A stretch of 64,000 bases of DNA from an uncultured Oscillospiraceae bacterium (GTDB taxonomy: Bacteria; Bacillota; Clostridia; Oscillospirales; Oscillospiraceae), in NCBI GenBank assembly GCA_910588625.1, contig CAJUQN010000003.1:1-64000 (forward strand), written 5' to 3'. The notes below the pieces were generated by a model, which had not been told where the DNA came from, made no database searches, and was given only the letters and a program-made list of their open reading frames with translations. Both the position numbers and the translations under genes were made by a program. Of this stretch, positions 54,146 to 62,414 are shown one piece after another; positions within the stretch are counted from its first letter, which is position 1, and each line of letters begins with the position of its first letter.

Positions 54146-54643
54146 TCACTTTGCCGGACGAAGCTGAGAATATCCATTCCAGGCAAACAGCGCTTCCTCC
54201 GCCTCATTGCCATAGACATTTTCAACCTCGCAGATATATAGGTAATGGTCGCCCACCTCATGGAACTCCTTCATCCGGCACTGGATAGCCACACGGCTGT
54301 GGGCTGGAATCTTAATGGAGCAGCCAGGGAGTTCAGCCAGTTTAATTCCAAACTTTTCTACCTTGTCCGTCTCCCGTCCGGTGGTGCTGCCGCAGCCCAT
54401 GACCGCCTCGGCAATTTCGGCACCGGGGACAGTGAGAACAACTTTTCCGTTGCCACGCGCCATCTCCCCGCTGTAGGAGGTTTTCGCCATGGTATAGGCA
54501 ATCATTTCCGGGTTGAAGGAGAGATAGGTCCACCAGGACACTGTGGCCAGGTTAGTGGTTCCGTCCGGCTTTTCCGTACATACTACTGTGACGGGATTGG
54601 GGGCGGTCAGCACAGCAGCCTGGGGTAATTTGATCTGTTCCAT
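54146..54643 (-). CDS. Flavin reductase / FMN-binding split-barrel protein
   Basis: 165 residues from ATG 54643 after GCAGGAGG; an upstream in-frame ATG lies in the neighbouring gene. Split-barrel features TVVCTEKPDGTTNLATVSWWTYLSFNPEMIAYTM, then VLTVPGAEIAEAVMGCGSTTGRETDKVEKFGI. Supplies reduced flavin or acts as an FMN-dependent oxidoreductase with the operon's other enzymes. Confidence 0.85.
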   Translation of the reverse strand: MEQIKLPQAAVLTAPNPVTVVCTEKPDGTTNLATVSWWTYLSFNPEMIAYTMAKTSYSGEMARGNGKVVLTVPGAEIAEAVMGCGSTTGRETDKVEKFGIKLAELPGCSIKIPAHSRVAIQCRMKEFHEVGDHYLYICEVENVYGNEAEEALFAWNGYSQLRPAK

Positions 54644-54663
54644 GATATGATTTCCTCCTGCAT

Positions 54664-55212
54664 TCAAATTGATTTGCCCAGTTCCCGGGCATCGTCCAGC
54701 TCTTTGCGGCCCTGTGCGTCGCCCACGTCCATGACGCCGCCGCACAGCACTTTGCCAAGATTTTTCCACCGAAGATGCTCCATCAAATGGTCGAAGTAGA
54801 GCATCGCGTCCTCAAAACCATGGCCCTCCGCCGCCATCAGCAGCACGGACCCCCTGCCGTTTCCACGCAACAGGTTGCCGTCCCCTTCTTCCAAGGCAAA
54901 CAGGCGGTCCAGGGCCGTCCGGATCTGGCCGCTCATGGTCCAGTAGTAAAGGGGACTGGACAGCACCACCACGTCGCTGTCCTTTACCGCCGGATAGATC
55001 TTGTTCATGTCGTCCTGTTGAACACAGGGGCACTCCCTGCTGCTGTGTCCGCCAAAACAGCCCTTGCAGCCGTGGATATCCATACCGCCCAAAAAGAACT
55101 CAGTCACAGTATGGCCGGCGCTTTCTGCTCCCTGGGTAAAGGCTTTGACCAGCGCAGAGGTGTTGCCGTTTTTTCGGGGGCTGCCGTTCAAAATGACAAC
55201 TTTCTTAGCCAT
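54664..55212 (-). CDS. Flavodoxin-family NADPH-dependent FMN reductase
   Basis: 182 residues. FMN phosphate loop VVILNGSPRKNGNTSALV; Cys-rich segment GCKGCFGGHSSRECPC; LSSPLYYWTMSGQIRTALDRLF. Paralogous in plan to the next upstream gene and to the one at 53242. 20 bp from the flavin reductase gene. Confidence 0.86.
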   Translation of the reverse strand: MAKKVVILNGSPRKNGNTSALVKAFTQGAESAGHTVTEFFLGGMDIHGCKGCFGGHSSRECPCVQQDDMNKIYPAVKDSDVVVLSSPLYYWTMSGQIRTALDRLFALEEGDGNLLRGNGRGSVLLMAAEGHGFEDAMLYFDHLMEHLRWKNLGKVLCGGVMDVGDAQGRKELDDARELGKSI

Positions 55213-55224
55213 ATCGAATCCTCC

Positions 55225-55770
55225 TCAGAATTTGTCTGCCAGAGCAGCCGCCTGCTTGCATCCGTCCGTTTTTTCGATGTCGCCCACATTGAGCACACCG
55301 GGGACCAGCACCTCGCCCACCATTTTCCACTTCAGCAGCGCGGCGGAGCGTTCCACAGGATTGCGCACGCCGTCCAGGACGGACATATCGTTTTCCTCGC
55401 AGCAGGCGATGACCGCGCACTCCTTACCGGCGACATCCTTACCGGCCACACAGAAAGAGAACAGCCTGTCGATGACGCCCTTAATCTGGGCCGGGATGGA
55501 ATACCAGTAGACCGGCATGGTGAACACCACGGCATCAGCCTCCAGGATAGCGGGAGCGATGGTGTTGAAGTCGTCATCAAAGGAGCAGGCTTTTCCGGTT
55601 TTGAAGCAGGTTTCGCAAGCATGGCAGCCGCCCACGTTTTTCAGGGCTGCGTCAAAACGGGTGATGGTGTAGCCTTTTTTCTCCGCAGCTTTGATGAATG
55701 CCTCTGTCATGGCAAAGCTATTGCCGTTTTTGCGAGGGCTTCCAGTGATTACTACGATTTTTTTACCCAT
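55225..55770 (-). CDS. Flavodoxin-family NAD(P)H-dependent oxidoreductase, first gene of redox operon
   Basis: 181 residues from ATG 55770 after AGGGAG (30 upstream in-frame codons not used). VVVITGSPRKNGNSFAMTEAF, GCHACETCFKTGKACSFDDDF and TMPVYWYSIPAQIKGVIDRLFSF. Its promoter (TTGTTA, 16 bases, TAATAT on the minus strand) is overlapped at the -35 by the palindromic operator at 55861-55884. Confidence 0.86.
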   Translation of the reverse strand: MGKKIVVITGSPRKNGNSFAMTEAFIKAAEKKGYTITRFDAALKNVGGCHACETCFKTGKACSFDDDFNTIAPAILEADAVVFTMPVYWYSIPAQIKGVIDRLFSFCVAGKDVAGKECAVIACCEENDMSVLDGVRNPVERSAALLKWKMVGEVLVPGVLNVGDIEKTDGCKQAAALADKF

Positions 55771-55857
55771 AATATATACTCTCCCTGTTAAATTTTCCAG
55801 CCGTTCTAAGCTTGCTCCCGGCTTGTATGACCATATTACCATGAACAAGAAAAATAA

Positions 55858-55884
55858 CAAGTACGCACATGAAAGTGCGATACT
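55858..55884. promoter_or_regulatory. Palindromic operator, copy 1 (redox operon promoter)
   Basis: GTACGCAC-6 bases-GTGCGATAC, 27 bases identical to 59134-59160. Its left edge (CAAG) overlaps the -35 TTGTTA of the leftward flavodoxin promoter. Probable binding site for the HxlR-type regulator encoded at 59205. Confidence 0.75.
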
Positions 55885-55911
55885 TACCCAATAGAAAGTG
55901 AAACCTTTTTA

Positions 55912-56535
55912 TCAACCGTCGTATTTGCGAATCAACGTGGACACATCATTCAAATCAGGCAGTTGCTTTTGGAGCTGCTCACGGGTCCAATCCCACCATC
56001 GAATACGCAGCAGAGCAGCAATGGTATCATTGTTATAACGCCAGCCTATATGCTGTGCTGGTACCCCGCCCACAATCTCATAAGGCGCGACGTCGTGGGT
56101 GACCACTGCTCCTGCTCCTACCACCGCACCATCCCCCAAAGCAACTCCACCCATGATTACTGCATTGTGCCCGATCCATACGTCATTCCCTGTAACCACT
56201 TTACGGCTGCGCCGCCACTGAATGATGCTCGGATCATCCTCCCCCAAACCATAGTGGGCTGCCCGATAGGTCAGATGATGGGCTGCCGCTCGTTCCCTCA
56301 TGGGATGATTTACAGGATTAATGCGTACTCCGGTAGCAATGGAATTGAATTTTCCCAGTTTCGCAAAAATTACATCGTTAGATCCGAATAGATAGGTGTA
56401 ATCTCCCAAATCAGTTTCTTCAACCGTGCAGTGATCACCCAGTTCTACATAGGCACCAAAAGTACAATTTTTCACCACACAACTGGGATGGATAAGTGGC
56501 TCGTCCGGCTGTAAGGTTTTTGTAAAATCCAGCAT
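55912..56535 (-). CDS. Hexapeptide-repeat O-acetyltransferase (phosphonate-associated type)
   Basis: 207 residues of left-handed beta-helix: IHPSCVVKNCTFGAYVELGDHCTVEE, then RINPVNHPMRERAAAHHLTYRAAHYGLGEDDPS, VTGNDVWIGHNAVIMGGVALGDGAVVGAGAVVTHDV and GVPAQHIGWRY. This resembles the acetyltransferase family found with phosphonate genes (phn_thr-like) and xenobiotic acetyltransferases, but no phosphonate genes are near. Substrate unknown. Confidence 0.85.
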   Translation of the reverse strand: MLDFTKTLQPDEPLIHPSCVVKNCTFGAYVELGDHCTVEETDLGDYTYLFGSNDVIFAKLGKFNSIATGVRINPVNHPMRERAAAHHLTYRAAHYGLGEDDPSIIQWRRSRKVVTGNDVWIGHNAVIMGGVALGDGAVVGAGAVVTHDVAPYEIVGGVPAQHIGWRYNNDTIAALLRIRWWDWTREQLQKQLPDLNDVSTLIRKYDG

Positions 56536-56548
56536 ATGAGCTCCTCTT

Positions 56549-56586
56549 TATTTAGACATATTTGAGGTCAATATATTTTCTAAATA
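56549..56586. promoter_or_regulatory. Inverted repeat upstream of the acetyltransferase gene
   Basis: TATTTAGA (56549-56556) and TCTAAATA (56579-56586), 22 bases apart, immediately before the acetyltransferase start. AT-rich; promoter or operator likely. Confidence 0.4.
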
Positions 56587-56591
56587 AGTCA

Positions 56592-56624
56592 AACCGGCAG
56601 CCGTCTCAATGAGGGCTGCCGGTT
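56592..56624 (-). terminator. Terminator after the NTF2-like gene
   Basis: 11-bp stem AACCGGCAGCC / GGCTGCCGGTT with an 11-base loop, then TTTGACTTATTT on the minus strand. Confidence 0.7.
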
Positions 56625-56629
56625 GTCAC

Positions 56630-57013
56630 TTACTTCTGGATCGTATCGGAGTTCTGGTTGTACGCCTTGGCGACGCACTTCCACTCGCCGTTCATCTTCA
56701 GCAGGAGCAGGACGTCGGTGAAGTCGATGCGGCCGCCCCAGCCTTCCTCAAGCACACGGACAACGGCCAGAGTTTCCTCCACCAGCAGCACATCCACCCG
56801 GGCTTGGAAATTGTCGCCGCCGGGCACAGTGTCCACATTGTGGTAGAACTGCTCAATGGAGCCATGCTCTAAAGTACCATCCAGGTAGCCAAACAAAACG
56901 GCCTCGTCAATAAACAGCTCTTTGGCATATTTGCTGTTGCCCTCGGCGACGCTCTTGACAAACTTCATCGCAGCGGCCTCCACCGCCTGGTATTCCTTCA
57001 TTTGATCTCTCAT
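56630..57013 (-). CDS. NTF2-like (SnoaL / lumazine-binding type) protein
   Basis: 127 residues with the cone-shaped NTF2 plan: helix AVEAAAMKFVKSVAEGN, ELFIDEAVLFGYLDGTLEHGSIEQFYHNVD, and sheet VLLVEETLAVVRVLEEGWGGRIDFTDVLLLLKMNGEWKCVAKAY. Small pocket protein acting as an enzyme or ligand binder. 64 bp downstream of the enoate reductase gene, probably co-transcribed. Confidence 0.8.
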   Translation of the reverse strand: MRDQMKEYQAVEAAAMKFVKSVAEGNSKYAKELFIDEAVLFGYLDGTLEHGSIEQFYHNVDTVPGGDNFQARVDVLLVEETLAVVRVLEEGWGGRIDFTDVLLLLKMNGEWKCVAKAYNQNSDTIQK

Positions 57014-57077
57014 GATGATAAGCCCTCCTGAGTTGTTGATTTTTTATATAAAGCAAATTTGCCTTATACCATAGAAA

Positions 57078-59054
57078 TTAAATGTTGTTGCCCACCTCAT
57101 AGCCATCCCAGACAGCGTGGAGGATGGTGCTGACCTGCTGGCCATCTCCAATCTCATAAACGACAGCGCCGCAACCCTGAAGCTCCTGCGCCATGGAGGG
57201 GGCGGGGCGGAAGCCCACCGCGATTACCACAGTATCGGCATCCAACTCCTTCCTCTGGTCCTTGCCGCTCAAAACGACCCGGCCATTTTCCACGGCGGAC
57301 AGCCTGTGATTTTCCAGAACCGTCACATGGTGATGCTCGAATAGATCGGGGATCATCTGACCGTTGGGGATCGGGGATGGGATGCCTGCTGACAGGATCT
57401 TCGGCAGAGCCTCCACAACGGTGACCTCTTTTCCCTCCTGAGCATAGTCCAGTGCCATCTCACAGCCTACCAGTCCACCGCCGATCACGACCACTTTCTG
57501 GCCGACCTTCTCCGGGTGGACGAAGGCATCCATACATCCAAGAACCTTCGTGTCATCAATTCCCGGAACCGGGGGCATGATGGGTACGGAACCCGCGGCC
57601 AGAATGATCACATCGGCACTCATGCTACGGACCTGTTCTGTGCTGACCGCTTCCCCAGCATGGATATCCACTGGGAGTTCGCTCAACTCGTTTTGATACC
57701 AAGCGTTCAGCTCCCGCACCTCTTTCTTAAAACTGTGAGAACCGCCCGGAATCAAATTGCCGCCCAGCACATCATTTTTTTCGTAGAGCGTGACCTTGTG
57801 CCCACGTATGGCCGCAACTCTGGCTGCTTCCATGCCCGCCACGCCGCCGCCAACGATAACCACTTTCTTGGGCTGTACACAGGGCCGGAGCGCATAACGC
57901 ACCTCCCGCATTGCCGCAGGATTGACCGCGCAGGTAGGCTGTTTCCCCTGTTGGAGCCGTGTGATGCAGCCCTGGTTACAGGCAATGCACGGACGAATCT
58001 TCTCTGTGTGCCCGGTCAGGACCTTGTTTGGATACTCCGGATCCGCCAAAGCCGCGCGGCCCAGAACCACCGCATCAATTTTCCCATCTCGAATAGCGGC
58101 TTCCGCAATATCCGGATCGTTCATCCGTCCACCGGCAAGGATTGGAATGTTGACGGCTTCTTTGGCTTTGGCTGCCAACTCTACCAGGTAGCCTTTGGGC
58201 ATATACATGGGCGGACATGCGTAATAGAAGGAATCGTAAATACCGGTGTCCACGTTCAGGCAGTCATACCCATAGCTTTCCAGCAGCTTGGCAATTTCAA
58301 CACCTTCTTCCAGGGTGCGCCCAATTTCTTCCTCTCCGGTCAGAGATGCTTGCTCGAAGCCCTTGACAAAGGTTTTGAGGCCGAGACGCATACTAACCGG
58401 ATAGTTGCTGCCACACTCCTGCTTGATGCCCTCCAGGATCTCTTTTGCAGCCCGCAGGCGGTTCTCCAGGATACCGCCGTACTCATCGGTGCGGTGGTTC
58501 ATCATGGACAGGGCAAACTGGTCCAGCAGGTAGCCCCAGTGGATAGAATGGACCTCCACTCCGGCAAAACCGGAGTCTTGGGCAATCTTGGCTGATTTTA
58601 CCACAGACTCAATTTTTGTCTTGATTTGCTCCCTGGTCAGCTCCGGCGAGACCTCGCCGGGATGGCGGAATACATGCACGGAGGAGGGGGCCGGGAGATT
58701 CGGATAGTTGCGTCCCAGGCCCATGGTGATCTGAGCGAAAATTTTCGTACCATAAGCGCCTGCCCGCTCATTCAGCTCGGTGGCTGTGAGCTTGAATGCG
58801 TCCGGGTTTTGCAAAATTGTCGGTCCAACCCCAGTATAAGGGTCCACCGTCCCGTCTGCTGCGATGGTTCCGGTAAAGATCAGGCCAAAGCCACCCTTGG
58901 CCCGCTCAACAAGATATTGAATGGTCTCGTTTTTAAGACCACCGCCCGGAAGATGGTGCTGGCCGCCGCCAATGGGCGCCATGCAAAACCGATTCTTCAC
59001 GGTGAGTCTGCCGATTTGGAGCGGTGCTCCTAAATAAGTATAGCCTTGCCGCAT
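57078..59054 (-). CDS. Old-yellow-enzyme family NADH:flavin oxidoreductase / 2-enoate reductase
   Basis: 658 residues. N-terminal FMN barrel (LQIGRLTVKNRFCMAPIGGG; HSIHWGYLLDQFALSMMNHRTDEYGG), a 4Fe-4S motif CIACNQGCITRLQQGKQPTC near 340, and two Rossmann motifs VVIVGGGVAGMEAARVAA (FAD) and VVVIGGGLVGCEMALDYA (NADH). Same plan as 2,4-dienoyl-CoA reductase and clostridial enoate reductases. Divergent from the HxlR gene; its promoter (TTGTAT, 17, TATGAT) adjoins the operator at 59137. Confidence 0.92.
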   Translation of the reverse strand: MRQGYTYLGAPLQIGRLTVKNRFCMAPIGGGQHHLPGGGLKNETIQYLVERAKGGFGLIFTGTIAADGTVDPYTGVGPTILQNPDAFKLTATELNERAGAYGTKIFAQITMGLGRNYPNLPAPSSVHVFRHPGEVSPELTREQIKTKIESVVKSAKIAQDSGFAGVEVHSIHWGYLLDQFALSMMNHRTDEYGGILENRLRAAKEILEGIKQECGSNYPVSMRLGLKTFVKGFEQASLTGEEEIGRTLEEGVEIAKLLESYGYDCLNVDTGIYDSFYYACPPMYMPKGYLVELAAKAKEAVNIPILAGGRMNDPDIAEAAIRDGKIDAVVLGRAALADPEYPNKVLTGHTEKIRPCIACNQGCITRLQQGKQPTCAVNPAAMREVRYALRPCVQPKKVVIVGGGVAGMEAARVAAIRGHKVTLYEKNDVLGGNLIPGGSHSFKKEVRELNAWYQNELSELPVDIHAGEAVSTEQVRSMSADVIILAAGSVPIMPPVPGIDDTKVLGCMDAFVHPEKVGQKVVVIGGGLVGCEMALDYAQEGKEVTVVEALPKILSAGIPSPIPNGQMIPDLFEHHHVTVLENHRLSAVENGRVVLSGKDQRKELDADTVVIAVGFRPAPSMAQELQGCGAVVYEIGDGQQVSTILHAVWDGYEVGNNI

Positions 59055-59133
59055 AATTGTGCCTCCTAAATTCCTGGGATTGACTTTCTTGGCTTGATGA
59101 TAGTATAATCATATTCAGAATTGGGTCGGAATA

Positions 59134-59160
59134 CAAGTACGCACATGAAAGTGCGATACT
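59134..59160. promoter_or_regulatory. Palindromic operator, copy 2 (enoate reductase / hxlR)
   Basis: GTACGCAC-6 bases-GTGCGATAC, identical over 27 bases to 55858-55884 and placed the same way against the -35 (TTGTAT) of the leftward promoter. Lies 45 bp before the hxlR start, so it could control both directions. Confidence 0.78.
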
Positions 59161-59204
59161 AACCACCTGGTTTGATACTTACCTGAAAGAAAGTGTGTTT
59201 TACA

Positions 59205-59540
59205 ATGAGTGAACGCTGTATCTCCAATGAGTGTCTGAGCAATACAGGCTTCAGCTATACCCTTTCGCTGATCAACGGAAAGTATAAAATGACCATTTTG
59301 TACACTCTGATGGAATTTGGAGTGGTCCGGTTCAATGAGATGAAAAAGTATATCGGAAGCATCTCCTATAAAACGCTCAGCGCCACATTGAAGGAACTGG
59401 AGGCCGATCAACTGGTCGATCGGAAGGAGTATCCGCAGATTCCACCTAAAGTGGAGTATCGTTTGACAGAGCGGGGCAAATCGCTAATCCCTATCCTGGA
59501 TGGTATGTGCGAATGGGGAGACAATCATCGGATCATGTAA
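59205..59540 (+). CDS. HxlR-family winged-helix regulator
   Basis: 111 residues from ATG 59205. SYTLSLINGKYKMTILYTLMEFGVVRFNEMKKYIGSISYKTLSATLKELEADQLVDRKEYPQIPPKVEYRLTERGKSLIPIL is the HxlR domain. Three Cys residues in the first 15 (ERCISNECLS plus neighbours) could sense electrophiles, as in YodB/QorR-type relatives. Likely controls the enoate reductase and flavodoxin operons through the shared operator. Confidence 0.88.
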   Translation: MSERCISNECLSNTGFSYTLSLINGKYKMTILYTLMEFGVVRFNEMKKYIGSISYKTLSATLKELEADQLVDRKEYPQIPPKVEYRLTERGKSLIPILDGMCEWGDNHRIM

Positions 59541-59541
59541 A

Positions 59542-59577
59542 GCAAATGAGCCTGTTTGGGAAAACAGGCTCATTTGC
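59542..59577 (+). terminator. Terminator of the hxlR gene
   Basis: Perfect 16-bp stem GCAAATGAGCCTGTTT (59542-59557) / AAACAGGCTCATTTGC (59562-59577), loop GGGA. Confidence 0.85.
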
Positions 59578-59675
59578 GCAGCTGCATCTGGGAAATTAAA
59601 CGGATATGTCAACTGATGTTATAAATAAATGTTATCTAGCCTATTGGGTTTAATAGCACTGAATCAAGGCAAACA

Positions 59676-60227
59676 CTAAAAAATAGCATCTGTAAATTTT
59701 ATTACTCCATTATCTGGATGAACAAACACTATCGGTATGCCTTTCGACTCTGCATATTGTACTGCTGCCCCAACTTGATTTTTTATAACACGGTTATTGT
59801 CATATACCGCCAACACAAAGTCTGCGCAATCTATCATATATTTGTCTCGAATCCTAAACAACGCTGACGATATCCGTTCGCTTCTTCCTATCGTTACAGT
59901 CTCAGAACTGTGTCGAATCAAAAATGCCAACCGATCTTTACTGCGAACATCCCACTGCTGGTCATGCCCCGAATAGGGTAGCACCACTACTAGGCTAATG
60001 TCCCCGTATTCCGGTTGCTCTTTCAGTCTCAATATCATCTCGCCCACCCACTGATCTATGCCGAGCCCGCCACCTACCAAAAACCTACGAACCCCTCGTT
60101 CATAAAGCGCTACTATTTGTTCATTCACCCGTTTTTTCAACCGTTTACAGCCATTGTTATTCTCTTTGTATTTCCATTTGAAACGATTTGGACGATGGCT
60201 GATAATGGCACAGCTGTATAAACTCAT
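59676..60227 (-). CDS. SLOG-family protein (YpsA/DUF1273-like)
   Basis: 183 residues. CAIISHRPNRFKWKYKENN replaces the usual TGHRP start; RRFLVGGGLGIDQWVGEMIL and SLVVVLPYSGHDQQW are the nucleotide-binding Rossmann features; then CADFVLAVYDNN and GGAVQYAESKGIP-like GAAVQYAESKGIPIVFV. SLOG proteins bind nucleotides or their derivatives and are frequent on mobile elements. Alone, divergent from the XRE gene. Confidence 0.82.
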   Translation of the reverse strand: MSLYSCAIISHRPNRFKWKYKENNNGCKRLKKRVNEQIVALYERGVRRFLVGGGLGIDQWVGEMILRLKEQPEYGDISLVVVLPYSGHDQQWDVRSKDRLAFLIRHSSETVTIGRSERISSALFRIRDKYMIDCADFVLAVYDNNRVIKNQVGAAVQYAESKGIPIVFVHPDNGVIKFTDAIF

Positions 60228-60360
60228 AACTTACTCTCCTCGCTTAATGTTCAATATAGTCTATATGCAATTCAAGTCAAGAGATTTTTGAGCTAAACCG
60301 CCATCGCTATTATGTATTAAAAGCGAAAATAGCGCATTAAAAACGGCGCTTATCTAATTA

Positions 60361-60413
60361 TTATTTTGTTATAACACAATTATTGCGTAATGTCCACATC
60401 CTTATTTTGTTAT
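60361..60413. promoter_or_regulatory. Candidate operator of the XRE regulator
   Basis: TTATTTTGTTAT occurs at 60361-60372 and 60402-60413 (41 bases apart); the first is part of the perfect palindrome TGTTATAACA at 60367-60376. Located just before the XRE gene in the divergent region with the SLOG gene. Confidence 0.5.
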
Positions 60414-60435
60414 GCTGAATATGAGGTGAGGATGG

Positions 60436-60750
60436 ATGGACGAAAATTTTATCCGAAATCGGATCACGGAACTGCGGTTGAAAAGCAATGTCTCAGAATA
60501 CCAGATGAGCCTAGAACTGGGACAAAACCGAAGCTATATTCAAGGCATATCTTCCGGGCGGGCTTTACCCTCCATGTCCATGTTCCTCAAAATTTGTGAT
60601 TATTTTGAAGTAACTCCCTTGGAATTTTTTGATTCTGAAGCGGTCAACCCTCAGTTATTCCACAAAGCTATGGAAGGGTTGAGAGGTCTTTCTGACAGCG
60701 ATCTCATCATGCTTTTAGGTTTGATTGAGAGACTACATCGAAAGGAATGA
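60436..60750 (+). CDS. XRE-family helix-turn-helix regulator
   Basis: 104 residues. HTH in IRNRITELRLKSNVSEYQMSLELGQNRSYIQGISSGRALPSMSMFLKICDYFEVTPLEFF; short helical C-terminus. Typical element-borne repressor. RBS GAGGTGAGG before ATG. Confidence 0.86.
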   Translation: MDENFIRNRITELRLKSNVSEYQMSLELGQNRSYIQGISSGRALPSMSMFLKICDYFEVTPLEFFDSEAVNPQLFHKAMEGLRGLSDSDLIMLLGLIERLHRKE

Positions 60751-60798
60751 AAATAATGCGGAGAAAGGTTAAACCTTCCCCCGCACATTTATGCTCAC

Positions 60799-61779
60799 TT
60801 ACGCTGCCGTTGCCTTCTGAAACCGAATATGCTGTGCCCTCACCTGTAGCTCCTGAGACAAGAACTTCAGCGTGGCAAACTCGTCATCCAGCCCATCCAG
60901 TTCCCTGCGGAGTACACCCTCATAGTGCTTCTTTTTCTCCTCCAGAGCCTTAATTTTCAGCACCCAGCGCTCCATCACCGCCGGACTCTGGCTACCAGAC
61001 TTAATGAAATAGTCCGCCCGCTCCTGGTACTCGGCAATTTCTTTTTTTACCGCCGCGTAAAACTCCTCGGTCATCTTGGAGCGCTGCTTTTCATCGTCGA
61101 TAATATAGAAACTGTTCACCATCAACGGCGTCTCCCTGTGATTGTGCTCGCCCAGCAAGCTGATAAAATCCTCAAACACATCCACCTTATCCATATGCGT
61201 CCGTGGCACAAAGTACATATGTCCGGTGATACTCAGCTTCGTGGCCTCCAATCCCCGCAGGTAATTGACACAGATAGTCTCGATCTGCTTTCGGTTGGCA
61301 CACTTCTGATACAGCTCAAACAGTTCCTCCGCCTTACGGCAGCAGGCGGCAACATTGATTGCATCGTCCGGCACCAGGTTTTCCGCACGGAACACGCTGT
61401 CCCGCTTGTCATAGCTGATGTTGGCCAGCTTCTCATAATTGTTGGTCTTTTGGTTCAGCGTCTCCTTCACTAATTCACGGGAGAGAACGTCAGACGCACG
61501 TTTATTATCCCGGCAGTAAGCCAGATAGATATTGGTCTCGCCCATGACGGTCATGGGGACGCGCTCCCGGATATCGCCGGTGGCGGAGCGGAAAGCATCG
61601 CCTACAGACAGCCGCGTACCGCCGGAATAGGGGATACCCAAGTCCTCGCACAGCTTGGACAGCTGCTCCTTCTCCACCAGCAGGTTTGCCAGTGAGAAAT
61701 AGAGGAACTTACCCAGCATATGGGCCTCGTCGCCCTGGCCCGCAGCTACAAAATCGTGCATATCGAATACGTTATTCAT
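60799..61779 (-). CDS. Conserved mobile-element protein, function unknown
   Basis: 326 residues, largely helical. Motifs seen: GTRLSVGDAFRSATGDI, MTVMGETNIYLAYCRDNKRASDVLSRELVKETLNQKTNNYEKLANI, SITGHMYFVPRTHMDKVDVFEDFI, and a C-terminal coiled coil (KIKALEEKKKHYEGVLRREL). Proteins like this occur in clostridial phages and conjugative elements (I associate them with DUF6744, not certain). Downstream of the DUF3854 and paralogue genes on the same strand. Confidence 0.6.
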   Translation of the reverse strand: MNNVFDMHDFVAAGQGDEAHMLGKFLYFSLANLLVEKEQLSKLCEDLGIPYSGGTRLSVGDAFRSATGDIRERVPMTVMGETNIYLAYCRDNKRASDVLSRELVKETLNQKTNNYEKLANISYDKRDSVFRAENLVPDDAINVAACCRKAEELFELYQKCANRKQIETICVNYLRGLEATKLSITGHMYFVPRTHMDKVDVFEDFISLLGEHNHRETPLMVNSFYIIDDEKQRSKMTEEFYAAVKKEIAEYQERADYFIKSGSQSPAVMERWVLKIKALEEKKKHYEGVLRRELDGLDDEFATLKFLSQELQVRAQHIRFQKATAA

Positions 61780-61797
61780 ATCTTTTATCCCTTCTTG

Positions 61798-62414
61798 TTA
61801 AGTATGAATGGAATAATAGGCTTTCGCCATATCCTGCTGTCCATGGAGAATGACGCCGCCGCACATCGCCGGCTTCCCGTTGCAATACTCCTGAAAGAAG
61901 AAGCTGTACGGCACAAAATCAGAATAAAACTCAATCCGCTCGCTCCTGGACCACTGGAAATTATCCCGCAGGAATTTTACCAGCTTATGCCGGACGAGCC
62001 TGTTTTTCAGACAGGCCTGAAGCCGCTCATTGCACCGAAAATTCAAATGAGGCTGTGTCCTGCGGGGAGAAACAGACAGTCCCTTCCACATTTGTGGCCC
62101 GCCAGGCTCAGCGCGGCCCGCACAAAGGCCATCGATTTCTCGTAGTTCAGCACCACATTTTCTTCCCAGCCGGACAGCTTGTTCCCACAGCGGTTCAGCC
62201 ACGCAAGCCGGATGCTTACGGTTCCGCGAAAATCATCCCGCTCAAACACCGCAAAAGAATCTGGGGTATTTTGCGCGGCATCTCCATGTGCCGCCAAGTC
62301 CTCGAACACGCTGCGGGATACGATTATTTCGTCTAAAGTTTCACATCCCCGCCGTACCGTTCGGATCTTGAACCAATTCGCAATACAGACTACTTTTACC
62401 ATTGTTCTGTTCAT
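61798..62414 (-). pseudogene. Frameshifted paralogue of the protein at 62411-63136
   Basis: From ATG 62414 (GGAGG five bases before) the frame reads MNRTMVKVVCIANWFKIRTV ... YEKSMAFVRAALSLAGH, then goes out of phase. In the neighbouring frame the protein resumes MWKGLSVSPRRTQPHLNF ... LVRHKLVKFLRDNFQWS ... VPYSFFFQEYC to 61798, which aligns throughout with the intact neighbour (EWKCLSL ... LIRKKLVRFLRDHF ... VPYSFVFRDMC). A single-base indel near 62100-62112 explains it. True mutation or sequencing error cannot be told apart here. Confidence 0.75.
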
